Below are positions 8,620-16,844 of a stretch of 64,000 bases of DNA, one piece after another. Under the pieces are notes generated by a model. The model was not told where the DNA came from, did not search any database, and saw nothing but the letters and a program-made list of their open reading frames with translations. The DNA comes from Bacteroidetes bacterium GWF2_40_14. Lineage in GTDB: Bacteria > Bacteroidota > Bacteroidia > Bacteroidales > UBA932. The first letter of the stretch is position 1; each line of letters begins with the position of its first letter. Location: assembly GCA_001769195.1 (NCBI GenBank), contig MEOK01000008.1, forward strand, positions 48,354-112,353, written 5' to 3'. The position numbers and the translations under genes are program-made.

Positions 8620-9924
8620 ATGGAAAAAATAGATAAAGAAAAAAGAGAGAAGGCTATAGATCTGCTCAGATCAAAATCTGACAGTAAGCTTATAACTCAT
8701 CTCAACTCATGTGTAAGATGCGGGTTATGTGCAGGCAGTTGTATGTACTACATAACAATGAAGGAGGCAAAGTACATTCCGGCAAAAAAGATTGACCTTG
8801 TAAGTTCCATATACAGAAGGTATTGCACCTTGGCCGGAAAAACAGTTCCTGCCTTGGTGAATGCAAAGGATCTGGATGAATCTATGGCAGAAGAGATGAT
8901 TGATTCATTATACGGATCATGCACAATGTGTGGAAGGTGTGTCAAACACTGCTCTATAGGCGTGGATATTCCTTATATAGTGAAAAAAGGGAGAGAGATG
9001 CTGGCAACTATGGATATGGTTCCAAAAACCCTTCAGGCCACAGTTGATGCTGCTATTAATACCGGCAACAATATGGGTATACCTACAGTGGAGTTTGTTG
9101 ATACTATAAAATGGATGGAAGAAGAGCTGATTGACGAGATGCAGGATGATAAAGCAAGGATTCCTCTGGATGAGATTGATAAGGATATTTTTTACACTCT
9201 TAATCCCAGGGAACCTAAGTTTTTTCCTCTGTCGATATCTGCTATGGCTAAGGTCTTATATGCAGCAGAAGCAAGCTGGACCCTTTCATCCAAATACTAC
9301 GATGTTACAAACTACGGTTTTTTCAACGCCAATATGGCAGAAGCCACACAGATAGCAAAAAATTTATATGACGAGATTCACAAACTCAGAGGGAAGAGAC
9401 TTATACTTGGAGAGTGCGGGCACGGATCGAGGGCCAACAGATGGGATGGTCCCAACTATCTAAAAAAAGCATATGATTTTGATACAATTACTGCTGTTGA
9501 GCTCATTGGCGGTTATATAAGAGACGGTAAAATAAAGCTTGACAAATCTCTTAACAAGGAGCTCTACACAATTCACGACCCATGCAACCTTGTAAGAAAT
9601 GGCGGAATGCTTGAAGAACTCAGATTTGTGGTCAAAAGCTCGGTTGCAAACTTCATTGAGATGAACCCTTTCGGAAATGATAATTTCTGTTGCGGAGGAG
9701 GAGGAGGAGCTCTTGCGATGAGCGAGTACAACGACAGAAGGCTTAAAATAGGAGAGATAAAAGCTGACCAGATAAGAAAAACCGGAGCAAAGGTTGTTAT
9801 AACCCCATGCCATAATTGTGTAGATCAGTTACTCCAATTGAATCATACATATAAACTTGGCGTTCAGATTAAAACCATATCAGAAGTAGTGGCTGATGCA
9901 TTGATAATCATAAAAACAAACTAA
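8620..9924 (+). CDS. DsrK/HdrD-like iron-sulfur protein with CCG domain
   Basis: This 434-residue cytoplasmic Fe-S subunit is expected to reduce or oxidise a disulfide or trisulfide. Two [4Fe-4S] ferredoxin-type motifs, CxxCxxCxxxC, occur at C31/34/37/41 and C101/104/107/111. The C-terminal CCG domain has C322, then C357-C358-G, then C397 and C400. This pattern holds the non-cubane cluster at the heterodisulfide site in HdrB/HdrD and in DsrK. An ECGHGSR segment near residue 268 resembles the degenerate first CCG repeat of DsrK. With the DsrM-like neighbour it forms a minimal DsrMK pair; DsrJ, DsrO and DsrP are absent. The DsrC-like gene two positions upstream is the obvious substrate. Confidence 0.88.
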   Translation: MEKIDKEKREKAIDLLRSKSDSKLITHLNSCVRCGLCAGSCMYYITMKEAKYIPAKKIDLVSSIYRRYCTLAGKTVPALVNAKDLDESMAEEMIDSLYGSCTMCGRCVKHCSIGVDIPYIVKKGREMLATMDMVPKTLQATVDAAINTGNNMGIPTVEFVDTIKWMEEELIDEMQDDKARIPLDEIDKDIFYTLNPREPKFFPLSISAMAKVLYAAEASWTLSSKYYDVTNYGFFNANMAEATQIAKNLYDEIHKLRGKRLILGECGHGSRANRWDGPNYLKKAYDFDTITAVELIGGYIRDGKIKLDKSLNKELYTIHDPCNLVRNGGMLEELRFVVKSSVANFIEMNPFGNDNFCCGGGGGALAMSEYNDRRLKIGEIKADQIRKTGAKVVITPCHNCVDQLLQLNHTYKLGVQIKTISEVVADALIIIKTN

Positions 9925-9935
9925 AAAATACAATT

Positions 9936-11099
9936 ATGAGTAAACTGATTTACCTGGATAACTCAGCAACAAGCTTTCCAAAGCCGGATTCTGTCTATGA
10001 CTTTATGAACACCTTTTTCAGAACCAAAGGAGTTAGCCCGGGCCGCTCCGGATTTGATGCTGCAGTGGAGACAGAAGAGGTGGTAAATAACACACGTAAA
10101 ATGTTGACAACCCTTTTTAACGGAGGACCAGACCATAATAGGCTGACATTCAGCTATAATGCAACAGATTCACTTAATCTTATTATTAATGGACTGGTTG
10201 AGAAGGGCACTCATGTAGTAACAACATTGCTTGAGCACAACTCTGTCCTGAGGCCTCTGTATGTTCATGAGCAGGAAGGAACCATAGAAGTAGCATACGT
10301 TCCTTTTGACAATAACGGTTATGTAAACCCGGACGATATTAAAAATGCAATAAAGAAAAATACCAAATTCGTCATAGTTACTCATTGCTCAAACGTGCTG
10401 GGAACAATTCAACCTATAGCAGAAATAGGTAAAATATGCAAGGAGAAGGGAGTCATATTTGTTGTAGACGGCAGTCAGGGCGCAGGTTCTGTAGACTTTG
10501 ACATGCAGGCTTGCAACGTAGATGTTTACTGTTTTACCGGACACAAATGTCTTATGGGGCCAACAGGTATAGGTGGGTCTTATGTAAGGGATGGAATTGT
10601 GATAAAGCATACACGTGCTGGAGGAACTGGGGTTCGTTCGGCATATCCTGCTCATCTTGAGGAGTATCCTTACAGGTTGGAGTATGGAACACTAAATCTT
10701 CTGGGAGTCAGTGGACTTTATGCCGGCGTGAAATGGATCACAGAGCAGGGGATAATGAACATTCACAACAGAGAGATAGAACTTTGGGATAAACTACGTA
10801 AAGCTGCTCAGAGTATCGAAGGCGTAACAACATATTGCGCAAACGGAAAAGAGAATAAAAATCCAGTTCTATCGTTCAATATTAAAGGGTTCGAAGCAGG
10901 AGATGTTGGCACAATGCTTGACGTAGATTATAATATTGCAGTAAGGACAGGATTGCAGTGTGCCCCTAAAGTCCACCAACATATCGGCACTGCAGACATA
11001 CATGGAACAGTCAGAATGAGCATAGGAGCCTTTACGACGGAAGCAGAGGTAGATGCAGCAATAGAAGCCATAAAAGAGATAGCATCTATAAAAAACTAA
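9936..11099 (+). CDS. class V aminotransferase-fold cysteine desulfurase
   Basis: This PLP enzyme is expected to remove sulfur from L-cysteine, leaving a persulfide on its own cysteine. Its 387 residues fit the NifS/SufS-like branch often annotated as cysteine desulfurase family protein. YLDNSATSFPKP opens the protein, K204 in TGHKCLMGPTG is the PLP lysine, and C342 in RTGLQCAP is the candidate persulfide cysteine. It is the last gene of the dsrC-like operon (11-base gap) and is followed by an intrinsic terminator. No SufE, IscU or NifU scaffold is adjacent, so its acceptor may be the DsrC-like protein itself. That last step is inference. Confidence 0.88.
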   Translation: MSKLIYLDNSATSFPKPDSVYDFMNTFFRTKGVSPGRSGFDAAVETEEVVNNTRKMLTTLFNGGPDHNRLTFSYNATDSLNLIINGLVEKGTHVVTTLLEHNSVLRPLYVHEQEGTIEVAYVPFDNNGYVNPDDIKNAIKKNTKFVIVTHCSNVLGTIQPIAEIGKICKEKGVIFVVDGSQGAGSVDFDMQACNVDVYCFTGHKCLMGPTGIGGSYVRDGIVIKHTRAGGTGVRSAYPAHLEEYPYRLEYGTLNLLGVSGLYAGVKWITEQGIMNIHNREIELWDKLRKAAQSIEGVTTYCANGKENKNPVLSFNIKGFEAGDVGTMLDVDYNIAVRTGLQCAPKVHQHIGTADIHGTVRMSIGAFTTEAEVDAAIEAIKEIASIKN

Positions 11100-11113
11100 C
11101 AGAACTTAAATTA

Positions 11114-11140
11114 GAGGAGCCGGAAGGCTCCTTTTTTTTT
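11114..11140 (+). terminator. intrinsic terminator of the dsrC-like operon
   Basis: A perfect 6-bp GC-rich stem GGAGCC / GGCTCC with a GGAA loop is followed directly by nine T residues. It lies 15 bases after the cysteine desulfurase stop codon and before the ugd promoter region. This is the clearest rho-independent terminator in the window. Confidence 0.93.
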
Positions 11141-11175
11141 AGGCAATGATATATTATTGTCAACTATAATTTTAT

Positions 11176-11183
11176 TATCTTTG
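11176..11183 (+). promoter_or_regulatory. Bacteroidota -7 box upstream of ugd
   Basis: TATCTTTG matches the TAnnTTTG consensus and lies 30 bases before the ugd start, after the upstream terminator. No TTTG at the preferred 19-21 base distance is present (the nearest TTG is 16 bases away), so the call is tentative. Confidence 0.4.
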
Positions 11184-11213
11184 CTTATTACGATAAATGT
11201 TATACTTAAGCCT

Positions 11214-12533
11214 ATGAAAATTGCAATAGTAGGAACAGGATATGTTGGTTTGGTAACCGGCGCTTGTTTCGCAGAGATGGGTCTTAACGTTGTCTGTGTA
11301 GACATCGATAAGAGTAAGATAGAAAAACTCAAGAATGGAGTGATGCCGATTTTTGAACCTGGCATTCAGGAACTGGTTAACAAAAATGCAGATGAGGGGC
11401 GTCTGAGTTTCACTACAAATCTGATAGACATTCTTGATGATGTTTCTGTTATTTTCAGCGCAGTGGGTACACCTCCGGACGAAGACGGAAGCGCAGACCT
11501 TAAGTATGTGCTTGATGTTGCCAGAAATGTTGGGAAACACATGAACAACTATAAATTGCTTGTTACCAAGAGTACTGTTCCGGTAGGAACCGCCCCTAAA
11601 GTAAAAAAAGTGATTCAGGCTGAGCTCGATAAGAGAGGAGTGGACATTCCTTTCGATGTTGCTTCAAATCCCGAGTTCCTTAAAGAAGGAGCTGCAATTA
11701 AAGATTTTATGTCTCCGGACAGAGTAGTAGTGGGGGTAGACAGCGAAAGAGCAAGACTACTAATGGAAAGATTGTATAAACCATTTTTATTGAATGGTTT
11801 CCCTATTATATTCATGGATATAGCATCAGCCGAGATGTCGAAATATGCAGCAAACGCTATGTTGGCAACCAGAATAAGCTTTATGAACGAGATTGCCGCT
11901 CTTTGCGAGGCAACAGGCGCCAATGTAGATTCTGTAAGAAAAGGAATAGGCAGCGATAAAAGGATAGGCTCAAGTTTTCTATATGCAGGAGCGGGTTACG
12001 GTGGCTCATGCTTTCCTAAGGATGTTAAAGCTCTGATTACAACAGCAAAGGAGTTTGGCTTTCAAATGAAGATAGTTGAGGCTGTAGAACTTGTCAATGA
12101 ACATCAGAAGGGAATAATTTTCAGGAAATTAAACGATGCATTCAAAAACAAGATAAAGGGAAAGACAATTGCAATCTGGGGACTTACCTTCAAGCCAGAT
12201 ACAGACGACATGAGAGAGGCTCCATCTATGGTGGTAATAAACGATCTTTTAAACGCAGGAGTCAAAGTAAGAATCTTCGACCCTGTAGCAATGGAGGAGA
12301 CAGCACAAAAATTAGGAAACAAAGTGACTTTTTGCAAAAACCCATATGATGCGGTCGACGGTGCTGATGCAGTTGCTCTGGTAACAGAGTGGAAACCATT
12401 CAGACTTATCAACTGGTCACATATCAAACAGTTGATGAAGGGAAATGTAGTTGTAGACGGACGTAATATTTATGATCCTGCAGAACTCAAGGCAGAAGGA
12501 CTCAACTACTACTCAATAGGGAAAAAACACTGA
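11214..12533 (+). CDS. ugd: UDP-glucose 6-dehydrogenase
   Basis: This enzyme oxidises UDP-glucose twice to UDP-glucuronate, a precursor of acidic and pentose-containing surface polysaccharides. The 439-residue product starts [16 protein letters not shown], a Rossmann NAD site. Catalytic Cys266 lies in [10 protein letters not shown] and the C-terminal UDP-binding domain contains [15 protein letters not shown]. An upstream GTG in frame would add 19 residues, but the ATG at 11214 fits the family N terminus and lies downstream of the putative promoter. It forms an operon with the decarboxylase gene that uses its product. Confidence 0.95.
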   Translation: MKIAIVGTGYVGLVTGACFAEMGLNVVCVDIDKSKIEKLKNGVMPIFEPGIQELVNKNADEGRLSFTTNLIDILDDVSVIFSAVGTPPDEDGSADLKYVLDVARNVGKHMNNYKLLVTKSTVPVGTAPKVKKVIQAELDKRGVDIPFDVASNPEFLKEGAAIKDFMSPDRVVVGVDSERARLLMERLYKPFLLNGFPIIFMDIASAEMSKYAANAMLATRISFMNEIAALCEATGANVDSVRKGIGSDKRIGSSFLYAGAGYGGSCFPKDVKALITTAKEFGFQMKIVEAVELVNEHQKGIIFRKLNDAFKNKIKGKTIAIWGLTFKPDTDDMREAPSMVVINDLLNAGVKVRIFDPVAMEETAQKLGNKVTFCKNPYDAVDGADAVALVTEWKPFRLINWSHIKQLMKGNVVVDGRNIYDPAELKAEGLNYYSIGKKH

Positions 12534-12534
12534 C

Positions 12535-13488
12535 ATGAAAAGGATACTGGTCACCGGGGGCGCAGGTTTCATAGGATCTCATCTATGCACAAGACTTGTC
12601 AATGAGGGAAACGATGTTATTTGCCTGGATAACTTTTTTACAGGTTCCAAGCAGAACATTATTAAACTTATAGGCAATCCAAACTTCGAACTTGTCAGGC
12701 ACGATGTAATTAACCCTTTTCATGCCGAGGTGGATCAGATTTACAATCTTGCCTGTCCCGCATCTCCTGTGCACTATCAGTACAATCCCATAAAAACAAT
12801 AAAGACTTCTGTGATGGGAGCCATAAATATGCTTGGTCTGGCTAAAAGAACAAATGCAAAAATATTGCAGGCCTCTACAAGCGAAGTATATGGTGACCCG
12901 ATAATCCACCCTCAGACAGAATCATACTGGGGAAACGTTAATACCATAGGAATCCGTTCTTGTTATGACGAAGGTAAAAGATGTGCCGAGACTCTTTTTA
13001 TGGATTATCATCGCCAGAACAGGGTAAGAATCAAAATTATAAGGATATTCAACACCTATGGACCAAACATGAATGCCAACGATGGAAGGGTTGTTTCCAA
13101 TTTTATTGTACAAGCTCTGCAAAACGAAGATATTACACTTTATGGAGAGGGCCTGCAGACCAGAAGCTTTCAATACATAGATGACCTGGTTGAGGGAATG
13201 ATAAGGGTCATGAATTCTGGTGATGACTTCACCGGTCCCGTGAATATAGGCAATCCAAACGAGTTTACAATCAGGGAGCTGGCAGAAAAGATCATAATGC
13301 TTACAGGTTCTGAATCTGCAATTGTTCATAAAGAGCTACCTCTGGACGACCCTAAACAAAGACAACCTGATATTACGCTTGCAAAGAAACTTTTTGACTG
13401 GGAACCCGTAATACAATTAGATGAGGGGCTTGGGAAGACTATTGATTATTTTAGAAAACAGATAACAAATCGTGATGGAGATAAATAA
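12535..13488 (+). CDS. uxs: UDP-glucuronate decarboxylase (UDP-xylose synthase)
   Basis: This extended short-chain dehydrogenase converts UDP-glucuronate to UDP-xylose. Its 317 residues include an N-terminal [13 protein letters not shown] motif, STSEVYGDP, and the catalytic tyrosine/lysine pair in [18 protein letters not shown] is typical of the UXS branch of NAD-dependent epimerases. The gene starts one base after the ugd stop, so substrate and enzyme are co-expressed. The UDP-xylose assignment follows from close family motifs; a related 4-ketopentose synthase cannot be excluded. Confidence 0.88.
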   Translation: MKRILVTGGAGFIGSHLCTRLVNEGNDVICLDNFFTGSKQNIIKLIGNPNFELVRHDVINPFHAEVDQIYNLACPASPVHYQYNPIKTIKTSVMGAINMLGLAKRTNAKILQASTSEVYGDPIIHPQTESYWGNVNTIGIRSCYDEGKRCAETLFMDYHRQNRVRIKIIRIFNTYGPNMNANDGRVVSNFIVQALQNEDITLYGEGLQTRSFQYIDDLVEGMIRVMNSGDDFTGPVNIGNPNEFTIRELAEKIIMLTGSESAIVHKELPLDDPKQRQPDITLAKKLFDWEPVIQLDEGLGKTIDYFRKQITNRDGDK

Positions 13489-14599
13489 TTCTGAATTTAC
13501 GATTTTAATCGTAGATGACGTTGATGCTAACGTCTTATTATTGAAGCTTTTAATATCAAAAGCCGGCTATAAGACATTAACTGCATTTAATGGCAGGGAC
13601 GCACTGGAAATAGTAGAAAAACACAGGCCAGACCTTATATTGCTTGATATTATGATGCCTATCATGGATGGGCACGAAGTTGCCAGACGTCTGAGAGAGA
13701 TGCCGGATAAAGCAGAAATTCCAATTATTTTTCTTTCGGCACTTAACTCTACCGAAGATATCGTACAAGGGTTCAAATTAGGCGCAGCAGACTATGTGTC
13801 GAAGCCTTTCAACAAGGATGAACTACTTACCCGCATAAACCATCAGGTATCACTTATTGCTGCCAAAAGACTAATATCGCGACAGACAGAAGAGCTCCGC
13901 AAGACAATCATAGGAAGGGATAAACTATATTCGGTTATTGCTCATGATCTAAGGGCACCTATAGCATCCATAAGGATGGTCATGGAAGTATTGATTGCCG
14001 GAATAAAGAGGGAAAACATAGACGAGGATATGTATGAGTTGCTTATAATGGCAAACAGGCTTACAGATGACAGCTTCACCCTTCTGGACAATCTTCTTAA
14101 ATGGACAAAGAGTCAGACAGGACGTCTCAACACAGTTTTCCAGGATAACGTGGATGTTATGAATCTGGTAAGTGGAGTGGTTGAGGTATTAAGAGCAGTA
14201 GCAAAGCTTAAGAATATTACAATCAATATTATAGGTAGTACAGAAAGGATTGCAAGGATAGATATCGACATGGTAAAGACAGCGCTAAGGAACCTTATAA
14301 GCAACGCAATAAAGTTCAGTTATGACGGTTCTGTCGTTGATGTGGAAATTGTGGAAGAACCTGAAAGGATAGTTATTTTTGTAAAGGACCATGGGGCCGG
14401 TATCAGCATGGAGAACCAGGAGAGGCTGTTCAAATCAGAATCACATTTCACAAGTTTTGGCACAGACAACGAAGAGGGTTCAGGACTTGGCCTTCTGCTT
14501 TGCAACGAATTTGTCAAACGGAACGGAGGTACACTTGGCTTCACCTCGCAGGAGGGTATTGGATCTATCTTTAGTTTCGATATTCCAACTCAGCAATAA
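13475..14599 (+). CDS. receiver-histidine kinase hybrid protein
   Basis: This cytoplasmic two-component protein has 374 residues and its receiver domain precedes the kinase. The receiver (about 8-125) has the acidic pair D14-D15, phospho-acceptor D58 in LILLDIMMP and SKPF with the conserved lysine. The HisKA helix holds the phospho-histidine in IAHDLRAP near residue 157. The HATPase_c domain follows with N-box [10 protein letters not shown] and GSGLGLLL. It has no sensory or membrane segment. ATG 13475 is preferred over GTG 13472; the gene overlaps uxs by 14 bases. Its position beside a lone receiver and a receiver-bearing sugar transferase suggests that it controls polysaccharide synthesis. 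Its 3' end overlaps the opposing gene by 29 bases. Confidence 0.88.
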   Translation: MEINNSEFTILIVDDVDANVLLLKLLISKAGYKTLTAFNGRDALEIVEKHRPDLILLDIMMPIMDGHEVARRLREMPDKAEIPIIFLSALNSTEDIVQGFKLGAADYVSKPFNKDELLTRINHQVSLIAAKRLISRQTEELRKTIIGRDKLYSVIAHDLRAPIASIRMVMEVLIAGIKRENIDEDMYELLIMANRLTDDSFTLLDNLLKWTKSQTGRLNTVFQDNVDVMNLVSGVVEVLRAVAKLKNITINIIGSTERIARIDIDMVKTALRNLISNAIKFSYDGSVVDVEIVEEPERIVIFVKDHGAGISMENQERLFKSESHFTSFGTDNEEGSGLGLLLCNEFVKRNGGTLGFTSQEGIGSIFSFDIPTQQ

Positions 14600-15614
14600 C
14601 AGGATTGTGATCGCTCCATTTCTGATAGCCGGAATTGTATCCTGTCCCTTTCAATTGCCTTGAATACATTATATAGTCTATTCTGAGCATGCTTGATTTA
14701 TGCATGAATGTACTTCCTAGCCCAGATCCGGCTTCCTTGAACCCATCTATCAGATTACCTTTTGCTTTTTTGTATGTGTATGACGAAGGAGTGTCATTAA
14801 AATCGCCACATAAGACAACCGGCGTTTCTGAAGAGTCGATGAATGCATTTAGAATATTTGCCTGTGTTGCTCTTAACTTATAGTTGTCTCCGATCAACTT
14901 TATGTTTCTTCTGAATCCAAGGTAATAGGAACGGCTGATTCCGGTTGTCTGGAGATGAGCATTTATTACCCTTATTATCCGTCCGCCGGGAAGTTCGACG
15001 TCTGCCCATATTACTCCGTTGGAGAGGGATTCAATTTTAAGCATTCCGTTAGCCTTAATTGGAAACCTGCTGAAAATAACAAGTCCTGCTTTTGGAGAAG
15101 CGTTGTTTACAAGCGTGGAATAGGGCAGAAAATCAAATGCCCCGGCAACTTCGTTCATATTGAACAGGCTGTGTGAAGAGAACTCTTGCATGCAAAGAAC
15201 GGTCACATTTTCTGTGGACATATAATTTGCAATGTAATTTACCGACACATTGTTCCTGATATGTCTGAACCCATGGATATTATAAGTTCCAACTTTTATA
15301 GCAGGATTATTTGCAGCTGAATTTTTTCCGGAGAAGATATTAACCTGAATCATAGATGATACATACTGATAGTTGACTGCTATCGCAATGAGCGGGATAA
15401 TAAACCAGAAACTTTTTCTGAACAGCTGAAAAACCACTAGTATAAAAGCAATTACCAGAATCAGCGGAAGGGCAAGAGCTATGAATGCTGAGTTTACATT
15501 AATGTTTGGGTCGGTATTGGAAGAGAGCATGGCTGCAATGCTAAATGCTAGAACCACGAAGCTAAAAACCACAACAGTGGCATTTACCAATAATCTGACA
15601 GCTTTCAAACCCAT
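14571..15614 (-). CDS. membrane-anchored endonuclease/exonuclease/phosphatase family protein
   Basis: This 347-residue protein has three hydrophobic segments at the N terminus (about 8-30, 40-65 and 69-86) followed by an EEP-fold catalytic domain. The fold is shown by GTYNIHGFR, the metal-binding glutamate in MQEFSSH, GDFNDTP and the C-terminal SDHNPV. This layout is common in Bacteroidota, where the substrate is usually unknown (phosphodiester, nucleic acid or lipid). It is transcribed against the kinase gene, overlapping its end, from a consensus promoter at 15648-15679. Confidence 0.85.
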   Translation of the reverse strand: MGLKAVRLLVNATVVVFSFVVLAFSIAAMLSSNTDPNINVNSAFIALALPLILVIAFILVVFQLFRKSFWFIIPLIAIAVNYQYVSSMIQVNIFSGKNSAANNPAIKVGTYNIHGFRHIRNNVSVNYIANYMSTENVTVLCMQEFSSHSLFNMNEVAGAFDFLPYSTLVNNASPKAGLVIFSRFPIKANGMLKIESLSNGVIWADVELPGGRIIRVINAHLQTTGISRSYYLGFRRNIKLIGDNYKLRATQANILNAFIDSSETPVVLCGDFNDTPSSYTYKKAKGNLIDGFKEAGSGLGSTFMHKSSMLRIDYIMYSRQLKGTGYNSGYQKWSDHNPVIAELEYRN

Positions 15615-15647
15615 ATAACTAATGATTTAAATGTAACATAACCTAAA

Positions 15648-15679
15648 CAAAGCTACCAACTTTATAGAAGAGGTACAAA
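15648..15679 (-). promoter_or_regulatory. consensus Bacteroidota promoter for the EEP-family gene
   Basis: On the minus strand, TTTG (15676-15679) is followed after exactly 20 bases by TAGCTTTG (15648-15655). This matches the TTTG-N19-21-TAnnTTTG consensus of the Bacteroidota primary sigma factor. The start codon lies 33 bases downstream. Confidence 0.68.
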
Positions 15680-15688
15680 ATATTTTTT

Positions 15689-15696
15689 TATATTTG
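15689..15696 (+). promoter_or_regulatory. -7 box upstream of the methyltransferase gene
   Basis: TATATTTG matches TAnnTTTG and lies 30 bases before the start at 15727. No -33 TTTG at proper spacing is visible. It sits back to back with the opposing promoter at 15648-15679, so the two may compete. Confidence 0.4.
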
Positions 15697-15726
15697 TACG
15701 AACGTACCCTATAAAAAAACGTAAGC

Positions 15727-16398
15727 ATGAGCACAAACCAACTGTTTGACTATTACAATAACTCATACCACACAAAAAGGCATGAAAATTTATTGCTGAA
15801 TGACAAATACTTTTGGGCAAAGTCAAAGACTGCAGCTAAAATGTATTTTTCGGAATTTACCGACAATCCAAAGATACTTGAGTTTGGAGTTGGAATAGGG
15901 CAGAATATAGCCTCTCTTACAAATGTTTACGGTTATGATATAAGCAAAGACGCTCTTGATGCCTGCAGAAAGAGAGACATTCCTGTTTTTGAAACTCTGG
16001 ATGAGATTCCAAATGAAGAGTTTGATATTGTTTTATCGAGACACTCACTGGAACATGTACCTGATCCACTTGAATCTCTTGTTCAGATGAGAGCAAAACT
16101 AAAAAAAGGGGGCACATTGCTTCTGATACTTCCTAAGGACAACCATGGAAAAGCCGGATTTGAACCGGACCTTAACAACCATCTGTTCACCTGGAATTTC
16201 AGGGCCATTAACAATTTGCTGAACCTTGCCGGCTTCAGACCAGTGAAAAACCAGCTTAAGTACACTATGGGATTTAATCTGTTATTGCCTTTGTATAATA
16301 TTTTCGGCATTGGATTCTATCTTTTAATGGTTAAAATTGTTGGCAATGTAACTCGACAAAACGGAGAATTAATTGTGCATGCCCAAAAAACAGACTAA
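15727..16398 (+). CDS. class I SAM-dependent methyltransferase
   Basis: This 223-residue Rossmann methyltransferase resembles the Methyltransf_11/23 type. ILEFGVGIGQNIASL is the SAM-binding glycine loop, YGYDIS ends strand 2, and SRHSLEHVPDP is the motif after strand 4. It lies upstream of the lone receiver and the initiating sugar transferase, with an 80-base gap. A role in methylating a sugar or lipid of the surface polysaccharide is likely from context, but the sequence does not name the substrate. Confidence 0.8.
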   Translation: MSTNQLFDYYNNSYHTKRHENLLLNDKYFWAKSKTAAKMYFSEFTDNPKILEFGVGIGQNIASLTNVYGYDISKDALDACRKRDIPVFETLDEIPNEEFDIVLSRHSLEHVPDPLESLVQMRAKLKKGGTLLLILPKDNHGKAGFEPDLNNHLFTWNFRAINNLLNLAGFRPVKNQLKYTMGFNLLLPLYNIFGIGFYLLMVKIVGNVTRQNGELIVHAQKTD

Positions 16399-16478
16399 TT
16401 AAACCGGAGGGTTCTTTTATTGTTATATTTTTTATACATTTACACAAAATTTGAATTAATAACTAACATAGAACAATT

Positions 16479-16844
16479 GTGAAAAAGCGAGTTCTGATTG
16501 TAGATGATAAGCCCACTATTGCAAAAGTAATACAGGTATATATTTCAGAAACATTCGAGTGTGTGTATTTCGAGGATCCCATCAAGGCAATTGCCTGGTT
16601 ACAAGAGGGTAATATACCAGATTTAATAGTTTCAGATATTTATATGCCAAACATGTCCGGTGTAGATTTTCTGGATTATGTAAAGAAGAACGACCTTTTC
16701 AAATCGATACCTTTTGTTGTTCTTTCAAGTGAAGATAGCACATCTCAGAAGATTGCACTGCTGGAGAAGGGAGCAGATGACTATATTTCAAAACCATTTA
16801 ACCCAATGGAGTTAAAAGTAAGGCTTAAAAAAATAGTTTCGTGA
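16479..16844 (+). CDS. single-domain response regulator (CheY-like)
   Basis: This stand-alone receiver domain has 121 residues and no output domain. All receiver landmarks are present: acidic pair D9-D10, phospho-acceptor D53 in LIVSDIYMP, SSED after strand 4 and the SKPF lysine. It starts with GTG and its stop overlaps the next gene's GTG start (GTGA). Coupling to a sugar transferase that itself carries a receiver-like domain suggests a phospho-dependent interaction between the two. The nearby receiver-kinase at 13475-14599 is a candidate phosphodonor. Confidence 0.9.
   Translation: MKKRVLIVDDKPTIAKVIQVYISETFECVYFEDPIKAIAWLQEGNIPDLIVSDIYMPNMSGVDFLDYVKKNDLFKSIPFVVLSSEDSTSQKIALLEKGADDYISKPFNPMELKVRLKKIVS

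Noticed and set aside
7981..9924. Reading the two membrane/Fe-S genes as nitrate reductase or glycolate oxidase subunits
   Set aside because: No NarGH or GlcDE genes are near, and the CCG motif with two ferredoxin motifs plus adjacent dsrC fits DsrMK better.
11157..11213. Longer N terminus for UDP-glucose dehydrogenase from an upstream GTG
   Set aside because: The extra residues are hydrophobic and not part of the family; the codons fall on the putative promoter.
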